In this document: positions 1-12,345 of the stretch, piece after piece
Layout: each line of letters begins with the position of its first letter
How positions within the stretch are numbered: the stretch's first letter is position 1
DNA from: Henckelia pumila
Taxonomy: Eukaryota > Streptophyta > Magnoliopsida > Lamiales > Gesneriaceae
DNA: 64,000 nt
Assembly: GCF_033568475.1 (NCBI RefSeq)
Contig: NC_133123.1
Location: 137,104,242 to 137,168,241, forward strand
Reading direction: 5' to 3'
Position numbers and translations under genes: made by a program
Notes under the pieces: generated by a model
The model's database searches: none
The model's input: the letters and a program-made list of their open reading frames with translations, nothing else
Told to the model about the DNA's origin: nothing

Positions 1-130
1 ATAATCGACGCACAGTGAAACGCTCGTCGTCATGATGATGATGATGCCGTTCTCGACGAGGCTCCCGGTCGGCATCACCCCAACGCCCACCAATACTGCC
101 ATGAGAACTTCGGTCGTCACGATTTGCCAT
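1..130 (-). CDS. 5' end of gag of element A (partial, runs off the window)
   Basis: Read on the minus strand, an ATG at 130-128 opens a frame that stays open to base 1 (43 codons). It begins MANRDDRSSHGS and continues with an Arg/His/Asp-rich stretch. It lies about 50 bp inside an initiator-Met primer site and LTR, which is where gag starts in Ty3/gypsy elements. The low-complexity charged N-terminus suits a chromovirus gag, but no capsid or zinc-knuckle motif is visible because the rest lies left of the window. The identity rests mainly on position. Plus-strand ORFs over the same bases are shadows. Confidence 0.55.
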   Translation of the reverse strand, partial: MANRDDRSSHGSIGGRWGDADREPRRERHHHHHDDERFTVRRL

Positions 131-179
131 CTACAAAAATACCTCATGATGAGACTAAATCCCAAGAATTCTTTTGCAT

Positions 180-191
180 GCTCTGATACCA
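180..191 (-). other. Primer binding site of element A
   Basis: The minus strand reads TGGTATCAGAGC, complementary to the 3' end of plant initiator tRNA-Met. It sits 4 bp inside the LTR end. It fixes the element orientation as minus and identifies the adjacent LTR as the 5' LTR. Confidence 0.85.
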
Positions 192-195
192 TAAA

Positions 196-1537
196 TGTAG
201 TGACCCTTACCCGGATCACCTACTAAACAGAACTTAGGCATGCAATTAACTTAATTAAACAAATATCAGAATAAAACTGTGGAAACCATAAATATTATAC
301 AATCCCAAGTAAAGGAATCTGTAATTTATCCAAATAATATACAACCAAATCGAATAGCTGTATAAACCCAAACAACAGTAATAAAACCTAGACGAAGCTC
401 CAGCTAGCCAACCACTGACTAGCCCCTCCTGGATCCACCCTCTTCGTCCAATCGCAAACCTGCCCCATGGAATAGGGTGTCCAGAAACACAGAGTACGAG
501 ACGTGAGCATAAAACGCTCAGTACGAGAGTATGAGTATACATGCATGCAAAGTAAACTCCCTATAGACTCGAGGTCAAGGATCAGATAACAGAGACAGAC
601 CGGGCCCTGGTATGTAGCACGCTGTGCCGTCACTTCAGGAGGTGGCTCCCATATCGAGATAACCGTGGATACGCCGGACCCAAATCGATGGAAGTCCATC
701 CACTAACAGGATAGGGTACAACCCTACTAACAGACATCTCGAAAGAGATACAGCAAGATGCAAATGAATGCAACATAAACCAATGACATATAAACCATGC
801 AGTCACATAATACATGCATACTCAGTCAGGATATCTCGAACAGTACTTCCGTACCTCAAAACAGTACAAGCTCTACCAACTCTAGGTCTACGCCTATAGT
901 CTGCTCTACACTGCCAAATGATACTACTATCATTAAAGTGCTCTAAAAGTCTTAACTAAGCTATTGCATACTCCTAAATATTTATAGGAAGCAAAAGTTA
1001 TACCTTCGTCCGTCGTTAGCCTTTTGATGTCGATGCCTCCAGAACTTGGGCACAACTCCGCTACGACTTTCGAACGCCTCGCCGACCGCCGGGTCAAGCC
1101 TAGGAAGGCTAGAACAACTCGAATAGACTAGAAAGAAGAGGGAAACACTCGGAATTGGCAATTGGAAATGAAGCCTCGGCCCTCTATTTATAGACAACGA
1201 TCGGAACTTCCGATCCTCGATCGAAACATCCGAACCTCGATCGGAACGTCCGATCCTGCCATCGGAGCTTCCGAAGATCCTGATCTGCCACGTGTCAAAA
1301 TATCACTTGTTGAATCCGGATAGGGGTGATCGGAGTTTACGGTCCTGATCGGAGCTTCCGATCTAACCACACGTCATGGATGACGTAATATCATCGGTGC
1401 CTCCGATCGCTCATCGAAGCTTCCGATCCTGTTCGGAGCTTCCGATCGTGCCTTCGGAGCTTTCGATCCGTCCGATACCCAATTTATTTAATTAACATTA
1501 ATCCTTTAATTACTCAATTAGGGTACGGGCTACTACA
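196..1537 (-). repeat. 5' LTR of element A (LTR A1), 1342 bp
   Basis: On the minus strand the LTR begins TGTAGTAGCCCG at 1537 and ends GGGTCACTACA at 196, the usual TG...CA ends. A near-identical copy stands alone at 53933-55264. To its right the sequence resumes in the middle of a B-family LTR (GCTCATCTTCAAG, compare 7953 and 23402), so A is inserted in B. The duplicated target should be GCTCA, but the left copy lies outside the window. A possible donor-like GTATAAC (1003-997) and a CAG acceptor-like site (ending at 460) resemble the modules of the other LTRs, less convincingly. Confidence 0.9.
1185..1475 (-). promoter_or_regulatory. LTR A1 promoter: TATA box with palindrome array upstream
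   Basis: The minus strand carries TATAAATA at 1192-1185. Immediately upstream in the U3 (1198-1475) lie about ten spaced copies of an imperfect inverted repeat close to GATCGGAGCTTCCGATC. Multiple short inverted repeats directly upstream of a TATA box look like a repeated factor-binding or enhancer region. This is inferred from position only. Confidence 0.6.
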
Positions 1538-3352
1538 GCTCATCTTCAAGTTATTGTGGATGAATTGACTATGTAATTATGTTGCGAATGAAGATATAAT
1601 GATATTTAAATCGAAATATTTATCGGACTCGAATAGTTGCGACGTCGGTTTGAATTTCGATTGTATTAGCAAGATTTGAACTGTATAAGCTTTCAAGAAA
1701 CATCGATTCAGATTGGAAATTGATGTTTAGATATGTTATAATCTATTTCATATTTTAATTGAAGATTATCGAAGTCGAATCGACGAGTTCGAGTTCGAAT
1801 GACTTGAGGTGTTGAAGTTGAAGCAAGACTACCTTCAAGTGGCACTGATTGAAATGAACAGCATTGTATGACCGATTTGACTAGCGTTGAGATGATTAGC
1901 ACTGGCAACAGATTCAAGAGGTTTGAATCGCGATGAAAGGTATGAGTTGACATTATTCTTGCCAGGTAGAACAACTCGAGAACGTGGTGGTTTTCGAGTT
2001 ATCCTGAAATCACATACTTAGTTGTTTAAGTAATCTTATGTGATTTACTTGCTTTTGATGCTATGAATATTGACTTATGTGTTCAAGATTTTTATCAGTA
2101 TTTATTTGATTAATGCATACAGATTATGTTGCATTTATCTTGAACCCTACCTTGAATAGCACAGAGGGCAGAATGGCCTAGAGTGCATATGACGTTTGGA
2201 GAACTGTAGTTGAGTGGCATGGAATGTAGATTTACTTCCAGAGTCAGATGAATCATGGCACGGAATATAGATTTATATCCAGAGCTAGATGACTCACTAT
2301 AGTTGCACCAAAGTCAGGAGAATTGAGATATTTAACACCACCTCGATTGGGAGAGTCGGTGGTTAGTTAAAGATTTTATTCCCCGGGATCCCAAGAACTA
2401 AGCTTATTGGTATCAGATTTGATAGCCTATTCCTTGGCACATGCATTGCATTTATGCATTAACCTAGAGTTTTCTATGGTTTAGATTATGCAGTTATAAA
2501 TGCTAGCATGTTGTAATACGCTATTCTAGATATGAATGTGTGCTATTGTTGTAGATGAATCGTTATCCTTTAAGAATTTAAGAATAGATGATGATTCTAT
2601 GATCTACATGTTATTACATGTTTTATGATTTTAGAGTTTTATGACATAAAGATTCCATATGTGTTAATGATGTATATGCATGTTTTTCATACTGAGATTT
2701 ATTCTCACCGAAGTTATCCGGCTGTTGCTTTGTTTGTATGTGTGCATTGCATCAGTTTGGGGCATGATCAAGCTAGAGTTGGCTTGGATAGCTTGAGAAG
2801 AGAGATAGCATGTGGTGATTCGGGTTTTAAGCAGCTGATATGTATTGTATATAAATATGTTAGAAGACAAGGCATCTTGTACATGTTTCTGTAAATCCTA
2901 GTTTATATTCATGAGTTGATGTATTTAGATGCTAGGATTCATTTATCAATGCATGTTTATTGTTTTAGCAGCATGTTAAAGATTGAAGGGCACCAAGATA
3001 GCAGCAAATTCAGAAGTTGAACAGCTGCAGTTTTGGAGCAGGGTATGCCCGCTCGATCGGTAGAATGTAACCGATCGAGCGAGGCCCATTTTGTCCAAAA
3101 CAGAGAAGTCGATTTTTCTGCCCGCTCGATCGGTAGAGTTTAACCGATCGAGCGAGGCCATATGTTTGCAGATCCGAGGGTTTTTACTTTGTGCTCGCTC
3201 GATCGGTAAGGTTTACCCGATCAAGCGAGGGGCCTTCTTTAAAAAAAAAATTATTTTGGTTGCTCTTGGTTTGAATATTCTTTTATTGTTTGATTAATTG
3301 TCTATTAATCGTTAATTGTCCTAAGATGAGATTAGCAACCCGGGTCCCCACA
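1538..3352 (+). repeat. LTR B1, 3' part (1815 bp)
   Basis: It matches 7953-9769 of LTR B2 almost base for base and ends CGGGTCCCCACA. About 1 kb of its 5' part is missing because element A separates it from the piece left of the window. Small ORFs here (for example 2625-2894) recur at the same place in B2 and B3 because the LTR is repeated, so they are not taken as genes. A candidate splice acceptor CAG ends at 2755. Confidence 0.88.
3051..3240 (+). repeat. Inverted-repeat (hairpin) array of LTR B1
   Basis: Three hairpins each have an arm GCTCGATCGGT facing ACCGATCGAGC across 8-10 bp: 3051-3080, 3124-3153 and 3194-3229. The third has one arm mismatch. They are followed directly by GGCCTTCTTT and an A-tract. 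B2 and B3 carry the same array. Confidence 0.85.
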
Positions 3353-6300
3353 ACAGGTGGTATCAGAGCGTAAAGTCTTGGACTAAGATAGAAGTTGAGC
3401 GGGGTAGATTAAGTCGCATGCATTTATAGTATTGCATGATTATGCTTTACTTGCTTTACAGAATTGTATGCGACGATGATTGTTTGATTGAACACTGTTT
3501 GCTTTATCGATATGCGAATTACATGCTTATATGCTGATATGTATGCATGATTTATTGAATTCATTAGAATAAGTGAATTCGTTGTAAGCATGTAATATGT
3601 GAAAAAGCATGAGAATTTGCAAGCATGTGTTCTATTCAGAAGCATGAGATTATATGTATGTTATACTTAAATTGTATGTTATAATCTTTGCCATATATAT
3701 TGCTTCTGTTATCGAATAAGACAGCTTATGCAGATAGCATGAGAACCTCAGACAGAACAGAACCTCAGATAGAACAAAACAGTGTTGAGGTAAGGTTTTG
3801 AATCGATTGTACTGAGGAGTATGTTAGTTGAACAACTCCAAAGCTATGAATCATCAACTCAGAAAGATACAGAATATGCTATGTCTAGAAAGGAGTTGAT
3901 TTGAAGAGCTGGATCAGTTGTTCAAGAGAAGCATATTCAGATGAACATAGAACCAGCCTGATTTTATATCAACTTCAGGAATTAGCAAGAAGTTGGTGAA
4001 GTTTCCAAAAGAAGTACTGAAATTGTTTGGCAGGTAAGTAAACAGAATTGTTTCTTTTCGTATATGCTAAAGATGATAGAACAGTAAAGACGCATAAGTT
4101 GATTTCAAGCCAGTAAGAGAAGAACGAAATCATGAACCGGTAGGACGAGGCAGAGTTGAATTTTTATTCATGCCTCTGTAATTGTGGAAACACTATGATC
4201 ATCACATCCACTACAACTTCCATAGCAGTATAGCTATGAAGCAAGAGATAGTGGCAACAGCTGCAAAGATTGAAAGGCTCAAGTTGTATCAGATAAGAAT
4301 ATTACAGGTAAGTGAGTTAATTCTAGTTAACCGCTTATATATTGATTGCATAGTATACAGTCATAGATTAGTGATTTGTTATGCTTCAATATATTTGCTG
4401 AGATTTTTGCCTTTGAGTAGAAGAAATGCATTTGAATGATTAGACAGAGAAGATGAAATGCAGACTTGAGGACATAAGATTGAATATGTATTATAGATAA
4501 TAATACAATAACTGAGTATCAGATAAGAATTGATTGATTCTGTGCAGTGATTAAGTTAGATCAGCAATAGCAATGAGTAAAGATCTATTTGATATGAGTT
4601 GCAGAAATAAATTTCTATTATGTCGGTACTGTTTATATCACGATGATCGTGGAAGAATGTCAGTAGAAGTCTAGTCGATATATTGAACTAGTACAGAATT
4701 AACCTAGAATTGACAGATATGTCAATGGTTAGAATGTACAAAAATAGTTCAATGACATATATCGATTTTTCTACGACATGAATGCAGTTCTATATAGAGT
4801 GGTGTCTAGTACGATGGTATTATGACAACTTGTATAGAAGAGCATTACTTAAACTAAAGAACTCCAGAAACAGCTAGCAGATTAAGTAGAAAAGAGTTAT
4901 GTAGTACCGAAATGATGATTAATTATATGACAATAAGTTACGTCGAAAAGATTATATTCGACTATTGTCAGCTAAGAATTAATAAATAAACTCATATCAA
5001 TAGATAATAAGAAAAATCAGTTACAGTTGAGCTTTTTCTTCAATTTTGCTGAAGCTATTCCATCATAGAAATCATGATTCTTGAATTTCTTGCTATCGAT
5101 TTTGAGGTTTTTGTATTCGACCTCGATTGATTTTGATTGACTTTTATTCCTTTGCTAGAGTTTGTTTTGATTCATTTGCGTTGAGTTTTGAAATGCAAGT
5201 GATATGGTATCACTTAGCAGATTTTATCATTCAGAATATGTAATTTTAGATGATCTTGATTTGAGCAAGTTCCTTTGAGCTGAGATTTGAGAATTTTGAT
5301 TAATTGATGTATTTATTCAGTATATCTTGAAGTATTTGGCTCGTAACTGATAGAAATTCAGATTCAGAATACTAGCAAGATTTCTGGGTTTTAGCTAATT
5401 GCTGGATTTATTGGGTACAGATCTGTACTTGTTGAATGTTTATGCTTGGCAGATACTTAAACAATCAGAATTGTTGTGATCCAAGCTAAACTCGAATTAG
5501 TTTGGACAGATAAAAGCAACAGATTGATTGAGAACGCTAGATTAAGATAAGAGATAAGACAGCAGAGCAGAACAGATGAATGTTTGTGGTGAATAATCGT
5601 TTGATTATGTTAGATATTCTAGATATGGAATATCAGATTCTGAAAGAATTTATGACAACAGATTTAATATCCATTCAGTTGTCTAAACATGTATGAGTTA
5701 CATGTAGTCTTTATTTGGAGATGAGTATTGGTGAAAGAAATAAAAGCAGATACGATAGACTTGACATTACCAATACGAAAATTCCAGTAAAAGAAGCAGA
5801 AAAGAAGAACCCAAGTGGTTTCTGTAACAGATTAGTTACATAAGAGTTGAAATCAGATCAACTTTTTGAACGACTTTGGTTCGAATCTACTCGAATCGTC
5901 ATGATTTTACGATTTAGAGTGTAGTAGATTTCGACAGACTCATGAATATGTTGTATTAGATATGATACAAACAGAAAGCGATACTGGTTATGCATTCAGC
6001 AAGAGGATTCGATTACAGGAATTATTGAAATCTATTATCAAGATAGAGACTTTAGATTTGTTTTCTAGATTGTGGCATTGATTGTCAGATGTTCTGAGTG
6101 TTTGGTTGTATGAGATTTCATTATATCATCCTCTGATTAGTGGAATATCAGATGTGATTATCCAGATTTCCGAGGATATTCTCAGAACGATAGTACTAGA
6201 TTCGGTACTAATTGATTGATTATTTGCCACTTGATTACTATGATTCCTGTGACAGCTATTTGATAGATATAAAGACAGTATTTTGATGATTGATTGATCA

Positions 6301-6945
6301 AAAACATAGAATTGTCTTTATATTGAAATAAAATTTAAGAAATATCAGCTATCAGACCAGCTATGAGTCACGAAATGATAGCGAATGTGAAGATGGCTTT
6401 GAACAAAATAAGAACAGAACAGAACAACATAGACAGAATGAGTAGAAGAGTAACCGATAGAGAGTTGAAGCCTGAACAGAATTATCAGAAAAGAAAATTT
6501 TCCCAAGCATCATTAGGTTCAGAAAGAGATTTTAGAAGCTATGAGTATGTGATCTAGCGAGTTGATTAATCATCAATCGTGAATTGTCAGATAGATGAAT
6601 TGTTATACATATGCATTGGCTGAAAAATATCAGCTAGAATATGTATGTGCATTCAATTCAGATACAACAGAAGTCGATAAGATGGTAAGCAAGACAGACT
6701 AACTACTGCAGAGTTAGATCACGAGAAAGAGCAACTTAGATATAAGTTGACTCAGTGATTATATGTATTGCAGAAGCAATCAGAAAGAAGATTAAGATAC
6801 GATAGAAGAGAAGATATCAGAATAGATATCGAAAGCTCAGAGAATTGAAGTCAGTATTACTTTAGTCAACTATACAGTTTACGAGAATCAGCAGTAAGAT
6901 CGAATGCGATTTCGAGAACGAAATCATTCCTTAGAGGGGAGGAAT
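3353..6945 (+). pseudogene. Internal region 1 of element B: decayed gag-pol
   Basis: This stretch of 3593 bp has no coding frame longer than about 85 codons. It is still recognisable as ruined Ty3/gypsy gag-pol in the order of element C. At 3907-4010 it parallels the gag stretch of C containing DQLF...QLR..AKSWW, with frameshifts and stops. At 6380-6480 it resembles the tail of integrase, and at 6700-6790 the C-terminal tail around the chromodomain. A polypurine tract (TTAGAGGGGAGGAAT, 6931-6945) ends it. PBS and PPT are kept while coding is lost, which is the signature of a non-autonomous element. It is about 1.4 kb shorter than the internal region of C, so large deletions also occurred. Confidence 0.75.
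3358..3369 (+). other. Primer binding site of element B, unit 1
   Basis: TGGTATCAGAGC, complementary to the initiator tRNA-Met 3' end, lies 5 bp (ACAGG) after the LTR end. Confidence 0.88.
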
Positions 6946-7620
6946 TGTAAGGCCCGAAAATATTAAGTTCTTAATTACGGGATTTAAGATTTAAATTCCG
7001 AATAAGAGAGAAAATATGAATTTAAGAATTTATGAAAATTAGAGATTTCAATTTCGGGTCAGAAATATTTAATTTGAGGATTTTCGGATTTTAAGATTTT
7101 AATATCCGGAATTCTTAAATTAAAAGATTAAAAATATTTGCAATTGATATTTATGGAATTTAAGATATGAATTCCAAGATGATAAATATCAAGGATTTAA
7201 TTTGAGGATGAAATCCGAGCAAGGACCCATTTGCAAATATTGAGTAGTTCAAGGACTAAAATGCGATAAGGTCCGAAATAATTTAATTTTAATCCGAGAA
7301 TTTTTAATTTGAGAATATTTAGAGTTTAGAATTAAATTATATTATTTTTAAATTATTTAGGATTGAAATTGAATTAAAAGATTGGCCGAGGACCAAATTG
7401 CAATTATTGAAAACTTCAGGGACTAAACTGCAAATAGGTCAATATATATCTTATTCCATCTTTGTTTCAGCAGAATTCACGTGAATCATCAGGGGAGAAA
7501 ATCAGAAAACCTTTCCAAGTCACTTTTATCCCTTTAAACTCCAATATCTTTTGATCCGCCCGGTAGAATTTTCGATTGATCGTATATTTGCGATCACAGC
7601 TCCGAGTGCTACGTTTTGAC

Positions 7621-9170
7621 GTAAGTTTTATGAAATTCTACCATGTTTGAATTTTAAGTTGTTGTTAGAATTACGATTTGATTGTATAAACATGTTCTAG
7701 CATATACGACGATAGCATATCTAAGACGGATCGAGAAAAGATCGTCGTTTGGACATGTTTTGGAATTTTAAAAGAATTTTCAAAATTCTGAATTTATGAG
7801 TCTGATGATTTTGAGATTATGCTATTGAATTGGTGATGATATTGAGTTTACATGATTAACAAGATGATGTTTAAGTTTTTGGAAAGATCGAAATCGTATC
7901 GTTACGCCGCCGGTTCAAGATTTTGAATTGTTATGCATTCTAAAGGTTTAGAGCTCATATTCAAGTTATTGTGGATGAATTGACTATGTAATTATGTTGC
8001 TAATGAAGATATAATGATATTTGAATCGAAAGATTTATCGGACTCGAATAGTTGCGACGTCGGTTTGAATTTCGATTGTATTAGCAAGATTTGAACTGTA
8101 TAAGCTTTCAAGAAACATCGATTCAGATTTGAAATTGATGTTTAGATATGTTATAATCTATTTCAGATTTGAATTGAAGATTATCGAAGTCAAATCGACG
8201 AGTTCGAGTTCGAATGACTTGAGGTGTTGAAGTTGAAGCAAGACTACCTTCAAGTAGCACTGATTGAAATGAACAGCATTGTATGACCGATTTGACTAGC
8301 GTTGAGATGATCAGCATTGGCAACAGATTCAATAGGTTTGAATCGCGATGAAAGGTATGAGTTGACATTATTCTTGCCAGGTAGAACAACTCGAGAACGT
8401 GGTGGTTTTCGAGTTACCCTGAAATCACATACTTAGTTGTTTAAGTGCTCTTATGTGATTTACTTGCTTTTGTTGCTATGAATATTGACTTATGTGTTCA
8501 AGATGTTTATCAGTATTTATTTGATTAATGCATACAGATTATGTTGCATTCATCTTGAACCCTACCTTGAATAGCACAGAGGGCAGAATGGCCTAGAGTG
8601 CATATGACGTTTGGAGAACTGTAGTTGAGTGGCATGGAATGTAGATTTACTTCCAGAGTCAGCTAACTCATGGCACGGAATATAGATTTATATCCAGAGC
8701 TAGATGACTCACTATAGTTGCACCAAAGTCAGGGGAATTGAGATATTTAACACCACCTCGATTGGGAGAGCCGGTGGTTAGTTAAAGATTTTATTCCCCG
8801 GGATCCCAAGAACTAAGCTTATTGGTATCAGAATTGATAGTCTATTCCTTGGCACATGCATTTCATTTATGCATTAACCTAGAGTTTTCTATGGTTTAGA
8901 TTATGCAGTTATAAATGCTAGCATGTTGTAATACGCTATTCTAGATATGAATGTGTGCTATTGTTGTAGATGAATCGTTATGCTTTAAGAATTTAAGAAT
9001 AGATGATGATTCTATGATCTACATGTTATTACATGTTTTATGATTTTAGAGTTTTATGGCATATAGATTTCATATGCGTTAATGATGTATATGCATGTCT
9101 TTCATACTGAGATTTATTTTCACCGGAGTTATCCGGCTGTTGCTTTGTTTGTATGTGTGCATTGCATCAG
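7621..9170 (+). other. Candidate LTR-borne leader intron, LTR B2
   Basis: The sequence GACGTAAGTTT gives a near-consensus plant 5' splice site. A pyrimidine-rich stretch (GGCTGTTGCTTTGTTTGTAT, about 9135) leads to GCATCAG at 9170. The same pair is found in B3 at 23072-24621 with the same 1550 bp spacing, and at corresponding places in LTRs C and D. Splicing is inferred from sequence only. Confidence 0.35.
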
Positions 9171-9464
9171 GTTGGGGCATGATCAAGCTAGAGTTGGCTT
9201 GGATAGCTTGAGAAGAGAGATAGCATGTGGTGATTCGTGTTTTAAGCAGCTGATATGTATTGTATATAAATATGTTAGAAGACAAGGCATCTTGTACTGT
9301 TTCTGTAAATCCTAGTTTATATTCATGAGTTGATGTATTTAGATGCTAGGATTTATTTATCAATGCATGTTTATTGTTTTAGCAGCATGTTAAAGATTGA
9401 AGGGCACCAAGATAGCAGCAAATTCAGAAGTTGAACAGTTGCAGTTTTGGAGCAGGGTATGCCC

Positions 9465-9650
9465 GCTCGATCGGTAGAATGTAACCGATCGAGCGAGGCC
9501 CATTTTGTCCAAAACAGAGAAGTCGATTTTTCTGCCCGCTCGATCGGTAGAGTTTAACCGATCGAGCGAGGCCATATGTTTGCAGATCCAAGGGTTTTTA
9601 CTTTGTACTCGCTCGATCGGTAAGGTTTACCCGATCGAGCGAGGGGCCTT
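9465..9650 (+). repeat. Inverted-repeat (hairpin) array of LTR B2
   Basis: It has the same three GCTCGATCGGT/ACCGATCGAGC hairpins as in LTR B1, again ending in TTCTTT and an A-tract. In this copy the third hairpin has perfect outer arms (CCGATCGAGC) where B1 has one mismatch. Confidence 0.85.
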
Positions 9651-9769
9651 CTTTAAAAAAAAAAAATTTATTTTGGTTGCTCTTGGTTTGAATATTCTTT
9701 TATTGTTCGATTAATTGTCTATTAATCGTTAATTACCCTAAGATAAGATTAGCAACCCGGGTCCCCACA

Positions 9770-10315
9770 ACAGGTGGTATCAGAGCATAAAGTCTTGGAG
9801 CGTAAAGTCTTGGACTAAGATAGAATTTGAGCGGGGTAGATTGAGTCGCATGCATTTATAGTATTGCATGATTATGCTTTACTTGCTTTACAGAATTGTA
9901 TGCGACGATGATTGTTTGATTGAACACTGTTTGCTTTATTGATATGCGAATTACATGCTTATATGCTGATATGTATCCATGATTTATTGAATTCATTAGA
10001 ATAAGTGAATTCGTTGTAAGCATATAATATGTGAAAAAGCATGAGAATTTGCAAGCATGTGTTCTATTCAGAAGCATGAGATTATATGTATGTTATACTT
10101 AAATTGTATGTTATAATTTTTGCCATATATATTGCTTCTGTTATCGAATAAGACAGCTTATGCAGATAGCATGAGAACCTCAGACAGAACAGAACCTCAA
10201 ATAGAACAGAACAGTGTTGAGGTAAGGTTTTGAATCGATTGTACTGAGGAGTATGTTAGTTGAACAATTCCAAAGCTATGAATCATCAACTCAGAAAGAT
10301 ACAGAATATGCTATG
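9770..10315 (+). pseudogene. Internal region 2 of element B, left part
   Basis: It starts with ACAGG and the primer site TGGTATCAGAGC (9775-9786). It closely matches 3353-3885 of internal region 1. It has a small tandem duplication of the motif GTAAAGTCTTGG just after the primer site (about 9787-9815). It breaks off at 10315, where element C is inserted within the decayed gag. Confidence 0.8.
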
Positions 10316-10642
10316 TGTAACGCCCCGGTTTTATCTTAAATGAGTTTATTTGAGTTAATCGGAGATTACAGAGTTCACGAGCTGACTTGATTTTGATCAG
10401 GGTCCTTTTTGCAAAAATTGGATTTTTCAGGGACTAAAATGCAAATATTGATTTTTATATATTATCTACAACTTGATTGGATTGAGAATAGTCTTCTCCT
10501 TCTTCCTTTTGCACGCCATCTCCATTGAAGCCGACCCAATGAGTTTCCAAGCTTTGTGATTTCATTCCGAGCTCGATCCGGCCGTTGGAATTTATTTCTG
10601 AAGGCAGATTATCGATCACTGCAGCGAGAGCTCCGTTATACC

Positions 10643-11786
10643 GTAAGTTTCTCTACGATCAGATACATTCTAGTTTTTGGATGTCGTTAGAATCGTTCGA
10701 GATTCGAGTATGTTGTTCTTGACAGAGTTCTGATCGTTTATTATCTGTCGGTTTTGAAATAGAGCGACGTTCGGAATTGTTATAATTTTTGGAAGCCATT
10801 TTCGTAAATCGTGGTTTTGAGATTTGTTGGGTTTGTCTTGTTGTTGTTGTATTAGCATTGAGTTGAGTTGATATCGGTATTGAACTGCTGTCTGCATTGC
10901 CGGTTTGTTCAGTTTATAGCCGTTATGCCGTCGGTTTGAGTTTTGGGGATTTCGAACCGTATTTGAGTTGTTGAACTTGGCTTATAAGTTGATCTTGGTT
11001 ATTGATCATTCATTTGTCTCCGTACAGATTCGTTTGGAGGTATCAAGCCCAGAGTTAGCAGCTGTTTGATCGTTTCTGAGATTTGAACAAAGAACGGTAT
11101 AGAGCAGCATTTCCTTGAACTGTTGCCTTGTCGTTGTTAGATTGTATAGTTGTTGATACAGTCTCTTTTGTAGCGTATAAAGAGTTGGAAGCTACTGCAT
11201 TGAAAGGTAAAAGCAGTCATCGTAGCGGGATAGCATACTCGGGACTGTGGTTCTCGAGTTTTCCCTTTGAAATCACATACTTGCATTTACACTTGTTCTA
11301 GCATGAGGAACTTGTGTCTTGTTTGATTGTATTGGCTTTTGTTAAATGACTTATGTGTTATATTTATGTTATGCATTCATCTTGAGCCAATCTTGTTTTC
11401 AGCGGGCAGAACCGCCCTTTTTGTTTAGACGTTTGGGAACTATGATTGAGTGGCCTAGGTTGTAGTATTTCGTCTAGTGCTAGCATACTCATTATGGTTG
11501 CTCAAAGTCTAGAGGAGTGGGATACATGGCACCACCTCGATTGGGAGAGTCGGTGAGTCGTTACGTGATCTCATCCTCGGGATCCCAAAAGCACAGCAGC
11601 AATCCCTCGTTTATCAGATTGATATCCCGGTTTAAAAGACATGCATTCATTATGTTATTATTGATTTCCTTGTTGTATTGAAAGCATGTTGATTGTTGTA
11701 TTAATTGTTATGTTGCTTTTGCTGAAAATGTTGTTCTCGCCGGTTATCCTGTTGTTGCTTTGTTTTGTATGTGTACTTGGCAACAG
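10643..11786 (+). other. Candidate LTR-borne leader intron, LTR C1
   Basis: The site ACCGTAAGTTT at the left, and TTGTATGTGTACTTGGCAACAG at the right with the stretch ending at 11786, mirror the positions in B and D. LTR C2 has the equivalent pair at 17632-18772. If used, splicing would remove about 1.14 kb from the gag-pol leader. Inference only. Confidence 0.35.
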
Positions 11787-12115
11787 GTGGGGCAGGATCA
11801 AGTCAAAAGAGGCATGGTTAGCTCCGAGGGAAAGTTTTAGCAGTGAGACTCGGTTTAGAAGTCGTTTCAGCATGTCTACCTAGTGTTGTTAAAACATGTT
11901 TAGATAACGAACTTCATTATTATGTTGTATTGTCATGCAAGATTTGCCGTGTTGTTATCGTGGCATGTTCTACTTCGGAGTAGTTGTTAAACACTAGCAC
12001 TTCATGTATTAATTGGAGGTTTCGTGTTTGTAATGCATGCTTTCGAGTTGATGCATTGGATTAGCTTTTAGCTTGAGTTGCTATGCATTTTTCTGCTGTT
12101 CTGTTTCTGCTGTAG

Positions 12116-12250
12116 GAGGGCGCCCGAGCTGCATTTTTTGGCAGCCCGAGCGCACCCCTTTCCGTGTATTCCAGTAGCGCCAAGGAGTAGGGCGCGCTCG
12201 AGAAGCAGTTTATGGCCGCCCGAGCGCGGCCCCCTTTAAAAAAAAAATTC
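12116..12250 (+). repeat. GC-rich inverted-repeat region of LTR C1 with A-tract
   Basis: Repeated GCCCGAGC / GCGCTCGAG-type motifs (GCGCCCGAGCTGC, GGCAGCCCGAGCGC, GGCGCGCTCGAG, GCCGCCCGAGCGC) can pair with one another. They are followed by CCCTTTAAAAAAAAA. LTR C2 has the same region at 19100-19235. Confidence 0.75.
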
Positions 12251-12345
12251 TTTTGTTTTGGCTTTGCTTTTAGTTCTTGGATCTTGTATGCTTAATTATT
12301 GTTTACTCCTTAATTAGATGTGTAGAACCGAGGTCTCACATTAAG

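Larger units (their letters stand above)
6946..9769 (+). repeat. LTR B2, complete, 2824 bp
   Basis: It begins TGTAAGGCCCG and ends GGGTCCCCACA. It is the 3' LTR of unit 1 and the 5' LTR of unit 2. Its length is identical to LTR B3 and their sequences differ only by scattered substitutions and small indels. A TATA-like AATATATATC lies near 7441. The LTR carries the shared modules discussed under findings: donor-like GTAAGTTT at 7621, the CCTCGATTGGGAGAG block near 8756, CCCGGGATCCCAAG near 8798, and acceptor-like CAG ending at 9170. Confidence 0.92.
10316..12340 (+). repeat. 5' LTR of element C (LTR C1), 2025 bp
   Basis: It runs TGTAACGCCCCGG ... GAGGTCTCACA. A TATA-like TTTATATATTA lies at 10454-10464, so the U3 would be short (about 140 bp) and the transcribed LTR part long. 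The donor-like CCGTAAGTTT (GT at 10643) and acceptor-like GGCAACAG (ending 11786) flank the CCTCGATTGGGAGAG and CTCGGGATCCCAA blocks. A GC-rich repeat array lies at 12116-12236. Short ORFs at 10670-10897 and 11658-11883 recur in LTR C2 and show no coding signal. Confidence 0.94.

Noticed and set aside
3051..3232. CRISPR-like array of palindromic repeats
   Set aside because: Only three irregular hairpins within a plant LTR, with no cas genes and no regular spacers; they recur in each copy of LTR B.
3358..3369. TGGTATCAGAGC motifs as tRNA genes
   Set aside because: They match only the tRNA 3' end complement and sit just inside LTRs, so they are primer sites.
9079..9315. Small ORFs of 68-77 aa recurring at 2625, 9082 and 24533
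   Set aside because: They recur because the LTR is repeated. Overlapping frames on both strands are equally open and there is no domain or start-context support.
6946..9769. B2 as an assembly duplication artefact
   Set aside because: B2 and B3 differ at scattered sites and the two internal regions differ by small changes such as the duplication near 9787, so they look like real diverged copies; long reads would settle it.
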